Shown: positions 37,480-50,877 of the stretch, piece after piece
Numbering within the stretch: the stretch's first letter is position 1
Layout: each line of letters starts with the position of its first letter
Origin: Paragordius varius
Lineage: Eukaryota > Nematomorpha
Direction: 5' to 3'
DNA: 64,000 nucleotides
NCBI GenBank assembly: GCA_964247055.1
Contig: OZ176051.1
Coordinates: 682,001 to 746,000 of the forward strand
Made by a program: the position numbers and the translations under genes
The notes under the pieces: model-generated
The model's database searches: none
Told to the model about the DNA's origin: nothing
The model's input: only the letters and a program-made list of their open reading frames with translations

Positions 37480-39427
37480 TAGTAGGACTACATCAAAATA
37501 TAGAGATAGTTTGGCAAACTCTTTCATATCCGATTTTTACAACGATACTTTAAAAATTATGGTATTAAACCAGTCGCATCAATACTCAAGTTAAACTTTG
37601 TCCTTAAAAATCAGATATTGGTCACCGGTGAACAAAATAATTTTTTATACATTCTCTTAGTAAGACTACATCAAAATATAGAGATAGTTTGACAAACTCT
37701 TTCATATCCGATTTTTACAACGATACTTTAAAAATTATGGTATTAAACCAGTCGCATCAATACTCAAGTTAAACACTGTCCTTTAAAATCGGATATTGGT
37801 CACCGGTGAACAAAACTATTTTTTTTACATTCTCTTAGTAAGACTACATCAAAATATAGAGATAATTTAACAAACTCTTTCATATCCGATTTTTACAACG
37901 ATACTTTAAAAATTAATGTATAAAACTAGGCGTATCAATAAATCGCATCAATACTCAAGTTAAACTTTCTCCTTAAAAATCGGATATTGGTCACCGGTGA
38001 ACAAAATTATTTTTTATACATTCTCTTAGTAAGACTACATCAAAATATAGAGATAGTTTGACAAACTCTTTCATATCCGATTTTTACAACGATACTTTAA
38101 AAATTATGGTATTAAACCAGTCGCATCAATACTCAAGTTAAACTTTGTCCTTAAAAATCGGATATTGGTCACCGGTGAACAAAATTATTTTTTATACATT
38201 CTCTTAGTAAGACTACATCAAAATATAGAGATAGTTTGACAAACTCTTTCATATCCGATTTTTACAACGATACTTTAAAAATTAATGTATAAAACTAGTC
38301 GTATCAATAAATCGCATCAATACTCAAGTTAAACTTTCTCCTTAAAAATCGGATATTGATCACCGGTGAACAATTATACATTCTCTTAGTAGGACTACAT
38401 CAAAATATAGAGATAGTTTGGCAAACTCTTTCATATCCGATTTTTACAACGATACTTTAAAAATTATGGTATTAAACCAGTCGCATCAATACTCAAGTTA
38501 AACTTTGTCCTTAAAAATCAGATATTGGTCACCGGTGAACAAAATAATTTTTTATACATTCTCTTAGTAAGACTACATCAAAATATAGAGATAGTTTGAC
38601 AAACTCTTTCATATCCGATTTTTACAACGATACTTTAAAAATTATGGTATTAAACCAGTCGCATCAATACTCAAGTTAAACACTGTCCTTTAAAATCGGA
38701 TATTGGTCACCGGTGAACAAAACTATTTTTTTTACATTCTCTTAGTAAGACTACATCAAAATATAGAGATAATTTAACAAACTCTTTCATATCCGATTTT
38801 TACAACGATACTTTAAAAATTAATGTATAAAACTAGGCGTATCAATAAATCGCATCAATACTCAAGTTAAACTTTCTCCTTAAAAATCGGATATTGGTCA
38901 CCGGTGAACAAAATTATTTTTTATACATTCTCTTAGTAAGACTACATCAAAATATAGAGATAGTTTGACAAACTCTTTCATATCCGATTTTTACAACGAT
39001 ACTTTAAAAATTATGGTATTAAACCAGTCGCATCAATACTCAAGTTAAACTTTGTCCTTAAAAATCGGATATTGGTCACCGGTGAACAAAATTATTTTTT
39101 ATACATTCTCTTAGTAAGACTACATCAAAATATAGAGATAGTTTGACAAACTCTTTCATATCCGATTTTTACAACGATACTTTAAAAATTAATGTATAAA
39201 ACTAGTCGTATCAATAAATCGCATCAATACTCAAGTTAAACTTTCTCCTTAAAAATCGGATATTGATCACCGGTGAACAATTATACATTCTCTTAGTAGG
39301 ACTACATCAAAATATAGAGATAGTTTGGCAAACTCTTTCATATCCGATTTTTACAACGATACTTTAAAAATTATGGTATTAAACCAGTCGCATCAATACT
39401 CAAGTTAAACTTTGTCCTTAAAAATCG
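37480..39427 (+). repeat. 907-bp five-monomer tandem duplication
   Basis: TTAAACACTGTCCTTTAAAA occurs near 37770 and 38677 and the 9-bp deletion CAATTATACA at 38371 and 39278, all 907 bp apart. Three 178- plus two 191-bp monomers minus the 9-bp deletion equals 907. The copies look identical in their markers. Confidence 0.9.
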
Positions 39428-42239
39428 GATATTGGTCACCGGTGAACAAAATTATTTTTTATACATTCTTTTAGTAAGACTACATCAAAATATAGAGATA
39501 GTTTGACAAACTCTTTCATATCCGATTTTTACAACGATACTTTAAAAATTAATGTATAAATCTAGTCGTATCAATAAATCGCATCAATACTCAAGTTAAA
39601 CTTTCTCCTTAAAAATCGGATATTGGTCACCGGTGAACAAAATTATTTTTTATACATTCTCTTAGTAAGACTACATCAAAATATAGAGATAGTTTGACAA
39701 ACTCTTTCATATCCGATTTTTACAACGATACTTTAAAAATTAATGTATAAAACTAGTCGCATCAATACTCAAGTTAAACTTTGTCCTTAAAAATCGGATA
39801 TTGGTCACCGGTGAACAAAATTATTTTTTATACATTCTCTTAGTAAGACTACATCAAAATATAGAGATAATTTGACAAACTCTTTCATATCCGATTTTTA
39901 CAACGATACTTTAAAAATTAATGTATAAATCTAGGCGTATCAATAAATCGCATCAATACTCAAGTTAAACTTTCTCCTTAAAAATCGGATATTGGTCACC
40001 GGTGAACAAAATTATTTTTTATACATTCTCTTAGTAAGACTACATATAAAAATATAGAAATAGTTTGACAAACTCTTTCATATCCGATTTTTACAACGAT
40101 ACTTTAAAAATTATGGTATTAAACCAGTCGCATCAATACTCAAGTTAAACTTTGTCCTTAAAAATCGGATATTGGTCACCGGTAAACAAAATTATTTTTT
40201 ATACATTCTCTTAGTAAGACTACATCAAAATATAGAGATAGTTTGACAAACTCTTTCATATCCGATTTTTACAACGATACTTTAAAAATTAATGTATAAA
40301 ACTAGGCGTATCAATAAATCGCATCAATACTCAAGTTAAACTTTCTCCTTAAAAATCGGATATTGGTCACCGGTGAACAAAATTATTTTTTATACATTCT
40401 CTTAGTAAGACTACATCAAAATATAGAGATAGTTTGACAAACTCTTTCATATCCGATTTTTACAACGATACTTTAAAAATTAATGTATAAAACTAGTCGC
40501 ATCAATACTCAAGTTAAACTTTGTCCTTAAAAATCGGATATTGGTCACCGGTGAACAAAATTATTTTTTATACATTCTCTTAGTAAGACTACATCAAAAT
40601 ATAGAGATAATTTGACAAACTCTTTCATATCCGATTTTTACAACGATACTTTAAAAATTAATGTATAAAACTAGGCGTATCAATAAATCGCATCAATACT
40701 CAAGTTAAACTTTCTCCTTAAAAATCGGATATTGGTCACCGGTGAACAAAATTATTTTTTATACATTCTCTTAGTAAGACTACATCAAAATATAGAGATA
40801 GTTTGACAAACTCTTTCATATCCGATTTTTACAACGATACTTTAAAAATTAATGTATAAAACTAGTCGCATCAATACTCAAGTTAAACTTTGTCCTTAAA
40901 AATCGGATATTGGTCACCGGTGAACAAAATAATTTTTTATACATTCTCTTAGTAAGACTACATCAAAATATAGAGATAGTTTGACAAACTCTTTCATATC
41001 CGATTTTTACAACGATACTTTAAAAATTATGGTATTAAACCAGTCGCATCAATACTCAAGTTAAACTTTGTCCTTAAAAATCGGATATTGGTCACCGGTG
41101 AAAAAAACTATTTTTTTTACATTCTCTTAGTAAGACTACATCAAAATATAGAGATAGTTTGACAAACTCTTTCATATCCGATTTTTACAACGATACTTTA
41201 AAAATTATGGTATTAAACCAGTCGCATCAATACTCAAGTTAAACTTTGTCCTTAAAAATCGGATATTGGTCACCGGTGAACAAAACTATTTTTTTTACAT
41301 TCTCTTAGTAAGACTACATCAAAATATAGAGATAATTTGACAAACTCTTTTATATCCGATTTTTACAACGATACTTTAAAAATTAATGTATAAAACTAGG
41401 CGTATCAATAAATCGCATCAATACTCAAGTTAAACTTTCTCCTTAAAAATCGGATATTGGTCACCGGTGAACAAAATTATTTTTTATACATTCTCTTAGT
41501 AGGACTACATCAAAATATAGAGATAGTTTGGCAAACTCTTTCATATCCGATTTTTACAACGATACTAGTCGCATCAATACTCAAGTTAAACTTTGTCCTT
41601 AAAAATCGGATATTGGTCACCGGTGTACAAAATTATTTTATTTACTTTCTCTTAGTAAGACTACATCAAAATATAGAAATAGTTTGACAAACTCTTTCAT
41701 ATCCGATTTTTACAACGATACTTTAAAAATTAGGGTATTAAACCAGTCGCATCAATACTCAAGTTAAACTTTGTCCTTAAAAATCGGATATTGGTCACCG
41801 GTGAACAAAATTATTTTTTATACATTCTCTTAGTAAGACTACATCAAAATATAGAGATAGTTTGACAAACTCTTTCATATCCGATTTTTACAACGATACT
41901 TTAAATATTAATGTGTTAAACTAGTCGCATCAATACTCAAGTTAAACTTTGTCCTTAAAAATCGGATATTGGTCACCGGTGAACAAAATTATTTTTTATA
42001 CATTCTCTTAGTAACACTACATCAAAATATAGAGATAGTTTGACAAACTCTTTCATATCCGATTTTTACAACGATACTTTAAAAATTAATGTATAAAACT
42101 AGTCGTATCAATAAATCGCATCAATACTCAAGTTAAACTTTGTCCTTAAAAATCAGATATTGGTCACCGGTGAACAAAATAATTTTTCATACATTCTCTT
42201 AGTAAGACTACATATAAAAATATAGAAATAGTTTGACAA
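39428..42239 (+). repeat. Transition zone to the right-hand variant set
   Basis: No gene. Left-hand and consensus-like monomers give way here to the variants of the right third. TTATTTTATTTACTTTCTC first appears at 41633, the 22-bp junction deletion GATACTAGTCGC at 41561, and GGTAAACAAAATT recurs (40190). TAGGGTATTAAACC (41731) is a single-copy variant. The 76-codon open frame at 41457-41687 exists only because the junction deletion removes stop codons. Confidence 0.8.
41561..41570 (+). other. 22-bp junction deletion, first of five copies
   Basis: GATACTAGTC replaces the usual GATACT ... AACTAGTC, removing 22 bp from the monomer junction at a short ACT repeat. The same join occurs at 44082, 46218, 47642 and 49616 and nowhere else that I saw, so it arose once and spread with the 41-50 kb multimers. 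These monomers are about 156 bp long. Confidence 0.9.
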
Positions 42240-45200
42240 ACTCTTTCATATCCGATTTTTACAACGATACTTTAAAAATTATGGTATTAAACCAGTCGCA
42301 TCAATACTCAAGTTAAACTTTGTCCTTAAAAATCGGATATTGGTCACCGGTAAACAAAATTATTTTTTATACATTCTCTTAGTAAGACTACATCAAAATA
42401 TAGAGATAGTTTGACAAACTCTTTCATATCCGATTTTTACAACGATACTTTAAAAATTATGGTATTAAACCAGTCGCATCAATACTCAAGTTAAACTTTG
42501 TCCTTAAAAATCGGATATTGGTCACCGGTGAACAAAACTATTTTTTTTACATTCTCTTAGTAAGACTACATCAAAATATAGAGATAATTTGACAAACTCT
42601 TTCATATCCGATTTTTACAACGATACTTTAAAAATTAATGTATAAAACTAGGCGTATCAATAAATCGCATCAATACTCAAGTTAAACTTTCTCCTTAAAA
42701 ATCGGATATTGGTCACCGATGAACAAAATTATTTTTTATACATTCTCTTAGTAAGACTACATCAAAATATAGAGATAGTTTGGCAAACTCTTTCATATCC
42801 GATTTTTACAACGATACTTTAAAAATTAATGTATAAAACTAGTCGCATCAATACTCAAGTTAAACTTTGTCCTTAAAAATCGGATATTGGTCACCGGTGA
42901 ACAAAATTATTTTATTTACTTTCTCTTAGTAAGACAACATCAAAATATAGAAATAGTTTGACAAACTCTTTCATATCCGATTTTTACAACGATACTTTAA
43001 AAATTATGGTATTAAACCAGTCGCATCAATACTCAAGTTAAACTTTGTCCTTAAAAATCGGATATTGGTCACCGGTGAACAAAATTATTTTTTATACATT
43101 CTCTTAGTAAGACTACATCAAAATATAGAGATAATTTGACAAACTCTTTCATATCCGATTTTTACAACGATACTTTAAAAATTAATGTATAAAACTAGGC
43201 GTATCAATAAATCGCATCAATACTACAGTTAAACTTTCTCCTTAAAAATCGGATATTGGTCACCGATGAACAAAATTATTTTTTATACATTCTCTTAGTA
43301 GGACTACATCAAAATATAGAGGTTTGGCAAACTCTTTCTTATCCGATTTTTACAACGATACTTTAAAAATTAATGTATAAAACTAGTCGCATCAATACTC
43401 AAGTTAAACTTTGTCCTTAAAAATCAGATATTGGTCACCGGTGAACAAAATAATTTTTTATACATTCTCTTAGTAAGACTACATCAAAATATAGAGATAG
43501 TTTGACAAACTCTTTCATATCCGATTTTTACAACGATACTTTAAAAATTATGGTATTAAACCAGTCGCATCAATACTCAAGTTAAACTTTGTCCTTAAAA
43601 ATCGGATATTGGTCACCGGTGAACAAAACTATTTTTTTTACATTCTCTTAGTAAGACTACATCAAAATATAGAGATAGTTTGACAAACTCTTTCATATCC
43701 GATTTTTACAACGATACTTTAAAAATTATGGTATTAAACCAGTCGCATCAATACTCAAGTTAAACTTTGTCCTTAAAAATCGGATATTGGTCACCGGTGA
43801 ACAAAACTATTTTTTTTACAATCTCTTAGTAAGACTACATCAAAATATAGAGATAATTTGACAAACTCTTTTATATCCGATTTTTACAACGATACTTTAA
43901 AAATTAATGTATAAAACTAGGCGTATTAATAAATCGCATCAATACTCAAGCTAAACTTTCTCCTTAAAAATCGGATATTGGTCACCGGTGAACAAAATTA
44001 TTTTTTATACATTCTCTTAGTAGGACTACATCAAAATATAGAGATAGTTTGGCAAACTCTTTCATATCCGATTTTTACAACGATACTAGTCGCATCAATA
44101 CTCAAGTTAAACTTTCTCCTTAAAAATCGGATATTGGTCACCGGGGAACAAAATTATTTTTTATACATTCTCTTAGTAAGACTACATCAAAATATAGAGA
44201 TAGTTTGACAAACTCTTTCATATCCGATTTTTACAACGATACTTTAAAAATTAATGTATAAAACTAGTCGCATCAATACTCAAGTTAAACTTTGTCCTTA
44301 AAAATCGGATATTGGTCACCGGTGAACAAAATAATTTTTTATACATTCTCTTAGTAAGACTACATCAAAATATAGAGATAGTTTGACAAACTCTTTCATA
44401 TCCGATTTTTACAACGATACTTTAAAAATTATGGTATTAAACCAGTCGCATCAATACTCAAGTTAAACTTTGTCCTTAAAAATCGGATATTGGTCACCGG
44501 TAAACAAAATTATTTTTTATACATTCTCTTAGTAAGACTACATCAAAATATAGAGATAGTTTGACAAACTCTTTCATATCCGATTTTTACAACGATACTT
44601 TAAAAATTATGGTATTAAACCAGTCGCATCAATACTCAAGTTAAACTTTGTCCTTAAAAATCGGATATTGGTCACCGGTAAACAAAACTATTTTTTTTAC
44701 ATTCTCTTAGTAAGACTACATCAAAATATAGAGATAATTTGACAAACTCTTTCATATCCGATTTTTACAACGATACTTTAAAAATTAATGTATAAAACTA
44801 GGCGTATCAATAAATCGCATCAATACTCAAGTTAAACTTTCTCCTTAAAAATCGGATATTGGTCACCGATGAACAAAATTATTTTTTATACATTCTCTTA
44901 GTAAGACTACATCAAAATATAGAGATAGTTTGGCAAACTCTTTCATATCCGATTTTTACAACGATACTTTAAAAATTAATGTATAAAACTAGTCGCATCA
45001 ATACTCAAGTTAAACTTTGTCCTTAAAAATCGGATATTGGTCACCGGTGAACAAAATTATTTTATTTACTTTCTCTTAGTAAGACAACATCAAAATATAG
45101 AAATAGTTTGACAAACTCTTTCATATCCGATTTTTACAACGATACTTTAAAAATTATGGTATTAAACCAGTCGCATCAATACTCAAGTTAAACTTTGTCC

Positions 45201-46245
45201 TTAAAAATCGGATATTGGTCACCGGTGAACAAAATTATTTTTTATACATTCTCTTAGTAAGACTACATCAAAATATAGAGATAGTTTGACAAACTCTTTC
45301 ATATCCGATTTTTACAACGATACTTTAAAAATTAATGTATAAAACTAGTCGTATCAATAAATCGCATCAATACTCAAGTTAAACTTTCTCCTTAAAAATC
45401 GGATATTGATCACCGGTGAACAAAATTATTTTTTATACATTCTCTTAGTAGGACTACATCAAAATATAGAGGTTTGGCAAACTCTTTCTTATCCGATTTT
45501 TACAACGATACTTTAAAAATTAATGTATAAAACTAGTCGCATCAATACTCAAGTTAAACTTTGTCCTTAAAAATCAGATATTGGTCACCGGTGAACAAAA
45601 TAATTTTTTATACATTCTCTTAGTAAGACTACATCAAAATATAGAGATAGTTTGACAAACTCTTTCATATCCGATTTTTACAACGATACTTTAAAAATTA
45701 TGGTATTAAACCAGTCGCATCAATACTCAAGTTAAACTTTGTCCTTAAACACCGGTGAACAAAACTATTTTTTTTACATTCTCTTAGTAAGACTACATCA
45801 AAATATAGAGATAGTTTGACAAACTCTTTCATATCCGATTTTTACAACGATACTTTAAAAATTATGGTATTAAACCAGTCGCATCAATACTCAAGTTAAA
45901 CTTTGTCCTTAAAAATCGGATATTGGTCACCGGTGAACAAAACTATTTTTTTTACATTCTCTTAGTAAGACTACATCAAAATATAGAGATAATTTGACAA
46001 ACTCTTTTATATCCGATTTTTACAACGATACTTTAAAAATTAATGTATAAAACTAGGCGTATTAATAAATCGCATCAATACTCAAGCTAAACTTTCTCCT
46101 TAAAAATCGGATATTGGTCACCGGTGAACAAAATTATTTTTTATACATTCTCTTAGTAGGACTACATCAAAATATAGAGATAGTTTGGCAAACTCTTTCA
46201 TATCCGATTTTTACAACGATACTAGTCGCATCAATACTCAAGTTA
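42240..46245 (+). repeat. 2150-bp twelve-monomer tandem duplication
   Basis: GGTAAACAAAATT at 42351 and 44501, AAGACAACATC at 42931 and 45081, and TAGAGGTTTGGC (GGTTTGG at 43321 and 45471) are all 2150 bp apart. Beyond about 45749 the spacing falls to 2136 because the second copy lost 14 bp (CCTTAAACACCGG), as the repeated 22-bp-deletion monomer at 44082 and 46218 confirms. Edges are approximate. Confidence 0.87.
44030..45343 (+). repeat. Displaced 1.3-kb duplication, left copy
   Basis: This segment corresponds to 49564-50877 with an offset of 5534 bp. Shared rare markers are GATACTAGTCGC (44082/49616), CACCGGGGAAC (CCGGGG at 44141/49675) and AAGACAACATC (45081/50615). The intervening 4.2 kb is not part of this match, so it is a copy moved several kilobases within the array. 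Confidence 0.85.
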
Positions 46246-49050
46246 AACTTTGTCCTTAAAAATCAGATATTGGTCACCGGTGAACAAAATAATTTTTTAT
46301 ACATTCTCTTAGTAAGACTACATATAAAAATATAGAAATAGTTTGACAAACTCTTTCATATCCGATTTTTACAACGATACTTTAAAAATTATGGTATTAA
46401 ACCAGTCGCATCAATACTCAAGTTAAACTTTGTCCTTAAAAATCGGATATTGGTCACCGGTAAACAAAATTATTTTTTATACATTCTCTTAGTAAGACTA
46501 CATCAAAATATAGAGATAGTTTGACAAACTCTTTCATATCCGATTTTTACAACGATACTTTAAAAATTATGGTATTAAACCAGTCGCATCAATACTCAAG
46601 TTAAACTTTGTCCTTAAAAATCGGATATTGGTCACCGGTGAACAAAACTATTTTTTTTACATTCTCTTAGTAAGACTACATCAAAATATAGAGATAATTT
46701 GACAAACTCTTTCATATCCGATTTTTACAACGATACTTTAAAAATTAATGTATAAAACTAGGCGTATCAATAAATCGCATCAATACTCAAGTTAAACTTT
46801 CTCCTTAAAAATCGGATATTGGTCACCGATGAACAAAATTATTTTTTATACATTCTCTTAGTAGGACTACATCAAAATATAGAGATAGTTTGGCAAACTG
46901 TTTCATATCCGATTTTTACAACGATACTTTAAAAATTAATGTATAAAACTAGTCGCATCAATACTCAAGTTAAACTTTGTCCTTAAAAATCGGATATTGG
47001 TCACCGGTGAACAAAATTATTTTATTTACTTTCTCTTAGTAAGACTACATCAAAATATAGAAATAGTTTGACAAACTCTTTCATATCCGATTTTTACAAC
47101 GATACTTTAAAAATTATGGTATTAAACCAGTCGCATCAATACTCAAGTTAAACTTTGTCCTTAAAAATCGGATATTGGTCACCGGTGAACAAAATTATTT
47201 TTTATACATTCTCTTAGTAAGACTACATCAAAATATAGAGATAGTTTGACAAACTCTTTCATATCCGATTTTTACAACGATACTTTAAAAATTAATGTAT
47301 AAAACTAGTCGTATCAATATATCGCATCAATACTCAAGTTAAACTTTCTCCTTAAAAATCGGATATTGGTCACCGGTGAACAAAATTATTTTTTATACAT
47401 TCTCTTAGTAGGACTACATCAAAATATAGAGGTTTGGCAAACTCTTTCTTATCCGATTTTTACAATACTTTAAAAATTAATGTATAAAACTAGTCGCATC
47501 AATACTCAAGTTAAACTTTGTCCTTAAAAATCAGATATTGGTCACCGGTGAACAAAATAATTTTTTATACATTCTCTTAGTAAGACTACATCAAAATATA
47601 GAGATAGTTTGACAAACTCTTTCATATCCGATTTTTACAACGATACTAGTCGCATCAATACTCAAGTTAAACTTTGTCCTTAAAAATCAGATATTGGTCA
47701 CCGGTGAACAAAATAATTTTTTATACATTCTCTTAGTAAGATAACATATAAAAATATAGAAATAGTTTAACAAACTCTTTCATATCCGATTTTTACAACG
47801 ATACTTTAAAAATTATGGTATTAAACCAGTCGCATCAATACTCAAGTTAAACTTTGTCCTTAAAAATCGGATATTGGTCACCGGTAAACAAAATTATTTT
47901 TTATACATTCTCTTAGCAAGACTACATCAAAATATAGAGATAGTTTGACAAACTCTTTCATATCCGATTTTTACAACGATACTTTAAAAATTATGGTATT
48001 AAACCAGTCGCATCAATACTCAAGTTAAACTTTGTCCTTAAAAATCGGATATTGGTCACCGGTGAACAAAACTTATTTTTTTACATTCTCTTAGTAAGAC
48101 TACATCAAAATATAGAGATAATTTGACAAACTCTTTCATATCCGATTTTTACAACGATACTTTAAAAATTAATGTATAAAACTAGGCGTATCAATAAATC
48201 GCATCAATACTCAAGTTAAACTTTCTCCTTAAAAATCGGATATTGGTCACCGATGAACAAAATTATTTTTTATACATTCTCTTAGTAGGACTACATCAAA
48301 ATATAGAGATAGTTTGGCAAACTCTTTCATATCCGATTTTTACAACGATACTTTAAAAATTAATGTATAAAACTAGTCGCATCAATACTCAAGTTAAACT
48401 TTGTCCTTAAAAATCGGATATTGGTCACCGGTGAACAAAATTATTTTATTTACTTTCTCTTAGTAAGACTACATCAAAATATAGAAATAGTTTGACAAAC
48501 TCTTTCATATCCGATTTTTACAACGATACTTTAAAAATTATGGTATTAAACCAGTCGCATCAATACTCAAGTTAAACTTTGTCCTTAAAAATCGGATATT
48601 GGTCACCGGTGAACAAAATTATTTTTTATACATTCTCTTAGTAAGACTACATCAAAATATAGAGATAGTTTGACAAACTCTTTCATATCCGATTTTTACA
48701 ACGATACTTTAAAAATTAATGTATAAAACTAGTCGTATCAATATATCGCATCAATACTCAAGTTAAACTTTCTCCTTAAAAATCGGATATTGGTCACCGG
48801 TGAACAAAATTATTTTTTATACATTCTCTTAGTAGGACTACATCAAAATATAGAGGTTTGGCAAACTCTTTCTTATCCGATTTTTACAACGATACTTTAA
48901 AAATTAATGTATAAAACTAGTCGCATCAATACTCAAGTTAAACTTTGTCCTTAAAAATCAGATATTGGTCACCGGTGAACAAAATAATTTTTTATACATT
49001 CTCTTAGTAAGACTACATCAAAATATAGAGATAGTTTGACAAACTCTTTC
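46190..49050 (+). repeat. 1424-bp eight-monomer tandem duplication
   Basis: GATACTAGTCGC at 46218 and 47642, CATATAAAAATATAG at 46321 and 47745, and GGTTTGGC at 47431 and 48855 all share a 1424-bp offset, eight times 178 in net length. The copies carry a few private substitutions, for example GATAACATATA near 47741 and AAAACTTATTTTT near 48068. Confidence 0.87.
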
Positions 49051-49563
49051 ATATCCGATTTTTACAACCATACTTTAAAAATTATGGTATTAAACCAGTC
49101 GCATCAATACTCAAGTTAAACTTTGTCCTTAAAAATCGGATATTGGTCACCGGTGAACAAAACTATTTTTTTTACATTCTCTTAGTAAGACTACATCAAA
49201 ATATAGAGATAATTTGACAAACTCTTTCATATCCGATTTTTACAACGATACTTTAAAAATTAATGTATAAAACTAGGCGTATCAATAAATCGCATCAATA
49301 CTCAAGTTAAACTTTCTCCTTAAAAATCGGATATTGGTCACCGATGAACAAAATTATTTTTTATACATTCTCTTAGTAGGACTACATCAAAATATAGAGA
49401 TAGTTTGGCAAACTCTTTCATATCCGATTTTTACAACGATACTTTAAAAATTAATGTATAAAACTAGTCGCATCAATACTCAAGTTAAACTTTGTCCTTA
49501 AAAATTGGATATTGGTCACCGGTGAACAAAATTATTTTATTTACTTTCTCTTAGTAAGACTAC

Positions 49564-50877
49564 ATCAAAATATAGAGATAGTTTGGCAAACTCTTTCATA
49601 TCCGATTTTTACAACGATACTAGTCGCATCAATACTCAAGTTAAACTTTCTCCTTAAAAATCGGATATTGGTCACCGGGGAACAAAATTATTTTTTATAC
49701 ATTCTCTTAGTAAGACTACATCAAAATATAGAGATAGTTTGACAAACTCTTTCATATCCGATTTTTACAACGATACTTTAAAAATTAATGTATAAAACTA
49801 GTCGCATCAATACTCAAGTTAAACTTTGTCCTTAAAAATCGGATATTGGTCACCGGTGAACAAAATAATTTTTTATACATTCTCTTAGTAAGACTACATC
49901 AAAATATAGAGATAGTTTGACAAACTCTTTCATATCCGATTTTTACAACGATACTTTAAAAATTATGGTATTAAACCAGTCGCATCAATACTCAAGTTAA
50001 ACTTTGTCCTTAAAAATCGGATATTGGTCACCGGTAAACAAAATTATTTTTTATACATTCTCTTAGTAAGACTACATCAAAATATAGAGATAGTTTGACA
50101 AACTCTTTCATATCCGATTTTTACAACGATACTTTAAAAATTATGGTATTAAACCAGTCGCATCAATACTCAAGTTAAACTTTGTCCTTAAAAATCGGAT
50201 ATTGGTCACCGGTGAACAAAACTATTTTTTTTACATTCTCTTAGTAAGACTACATCAAAATATAGAGATAATTTGACAAACTCTTTCATATCCGATTTTT
50301 ACAACGATACTTTAAAAATTAATGTATAAAACTAGGCGTATCAATAAATCGCATCAATACTCAAGTTAAACTTTCTCCTTAAAAATCGGATATTGGTCAC
50401 CGATGAACAAAATTATTTTTTATACATTCTCTTAGTAAGACTACATCAAAATATAGAGATAGTTTGGCAAACTCTTTCATATCCGATTTTTACAACGATA
50501 CTTTAAAAATTAATGTATAAAACTAGTCGCATCAATACTCAAGTTAAACTTTGTCCTTAAAAATCGGATATTGGTCACCGGTGAACAAAATTATTTTATT
50601 TACTTTCTCTTAGTAAGACAACATCAAAATATAGAAATAGTTTGACAAACTCTTTCATATCCGATTTTTACAACGATACTTTAAAAATTATGGTATTAAA
50701 CCAGTCGCATCAATACTCAAGCTAAACTTTGTCCTTAAAAATCGGATATTGGTCACCGGTGAACAAAATTATTTTTTATACATTCTCTTAGTAAGACTAC
50801 ATCAAAATATAGAGATAGTTTGACAAACTCTTTCATATCCGATTTTTACAACGATACTTTAAAAATTAATGTATAAA
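49564..50877 (+). repeat. Displaced 1.3-kb duplication, right copy
   Basis: Partner of 44030-45343 at an offset of 5534 bp. It ends at 50877, where CTAGGCGTATCAATTAATC replaces CTAGTCGTATCAATAAATC. The GGTAAACAAAACT change near 44680 in the left copy is absent here, so the copies have begun to differ. The 76-codon open frame beginning at 49512 straddles the left edge and is an indel by-product. Confidence 0.83.

Noticed and set aside
41457-41687. 73- to 76-codon open frames here and at 43978, 46114 and 49512
   Set aside because: Each spans the 22-bp junction deletion, which removes stop codons and changes frame. The predicted proteins are two translated monomers in a row, so they reflect the repeat and not a gene.
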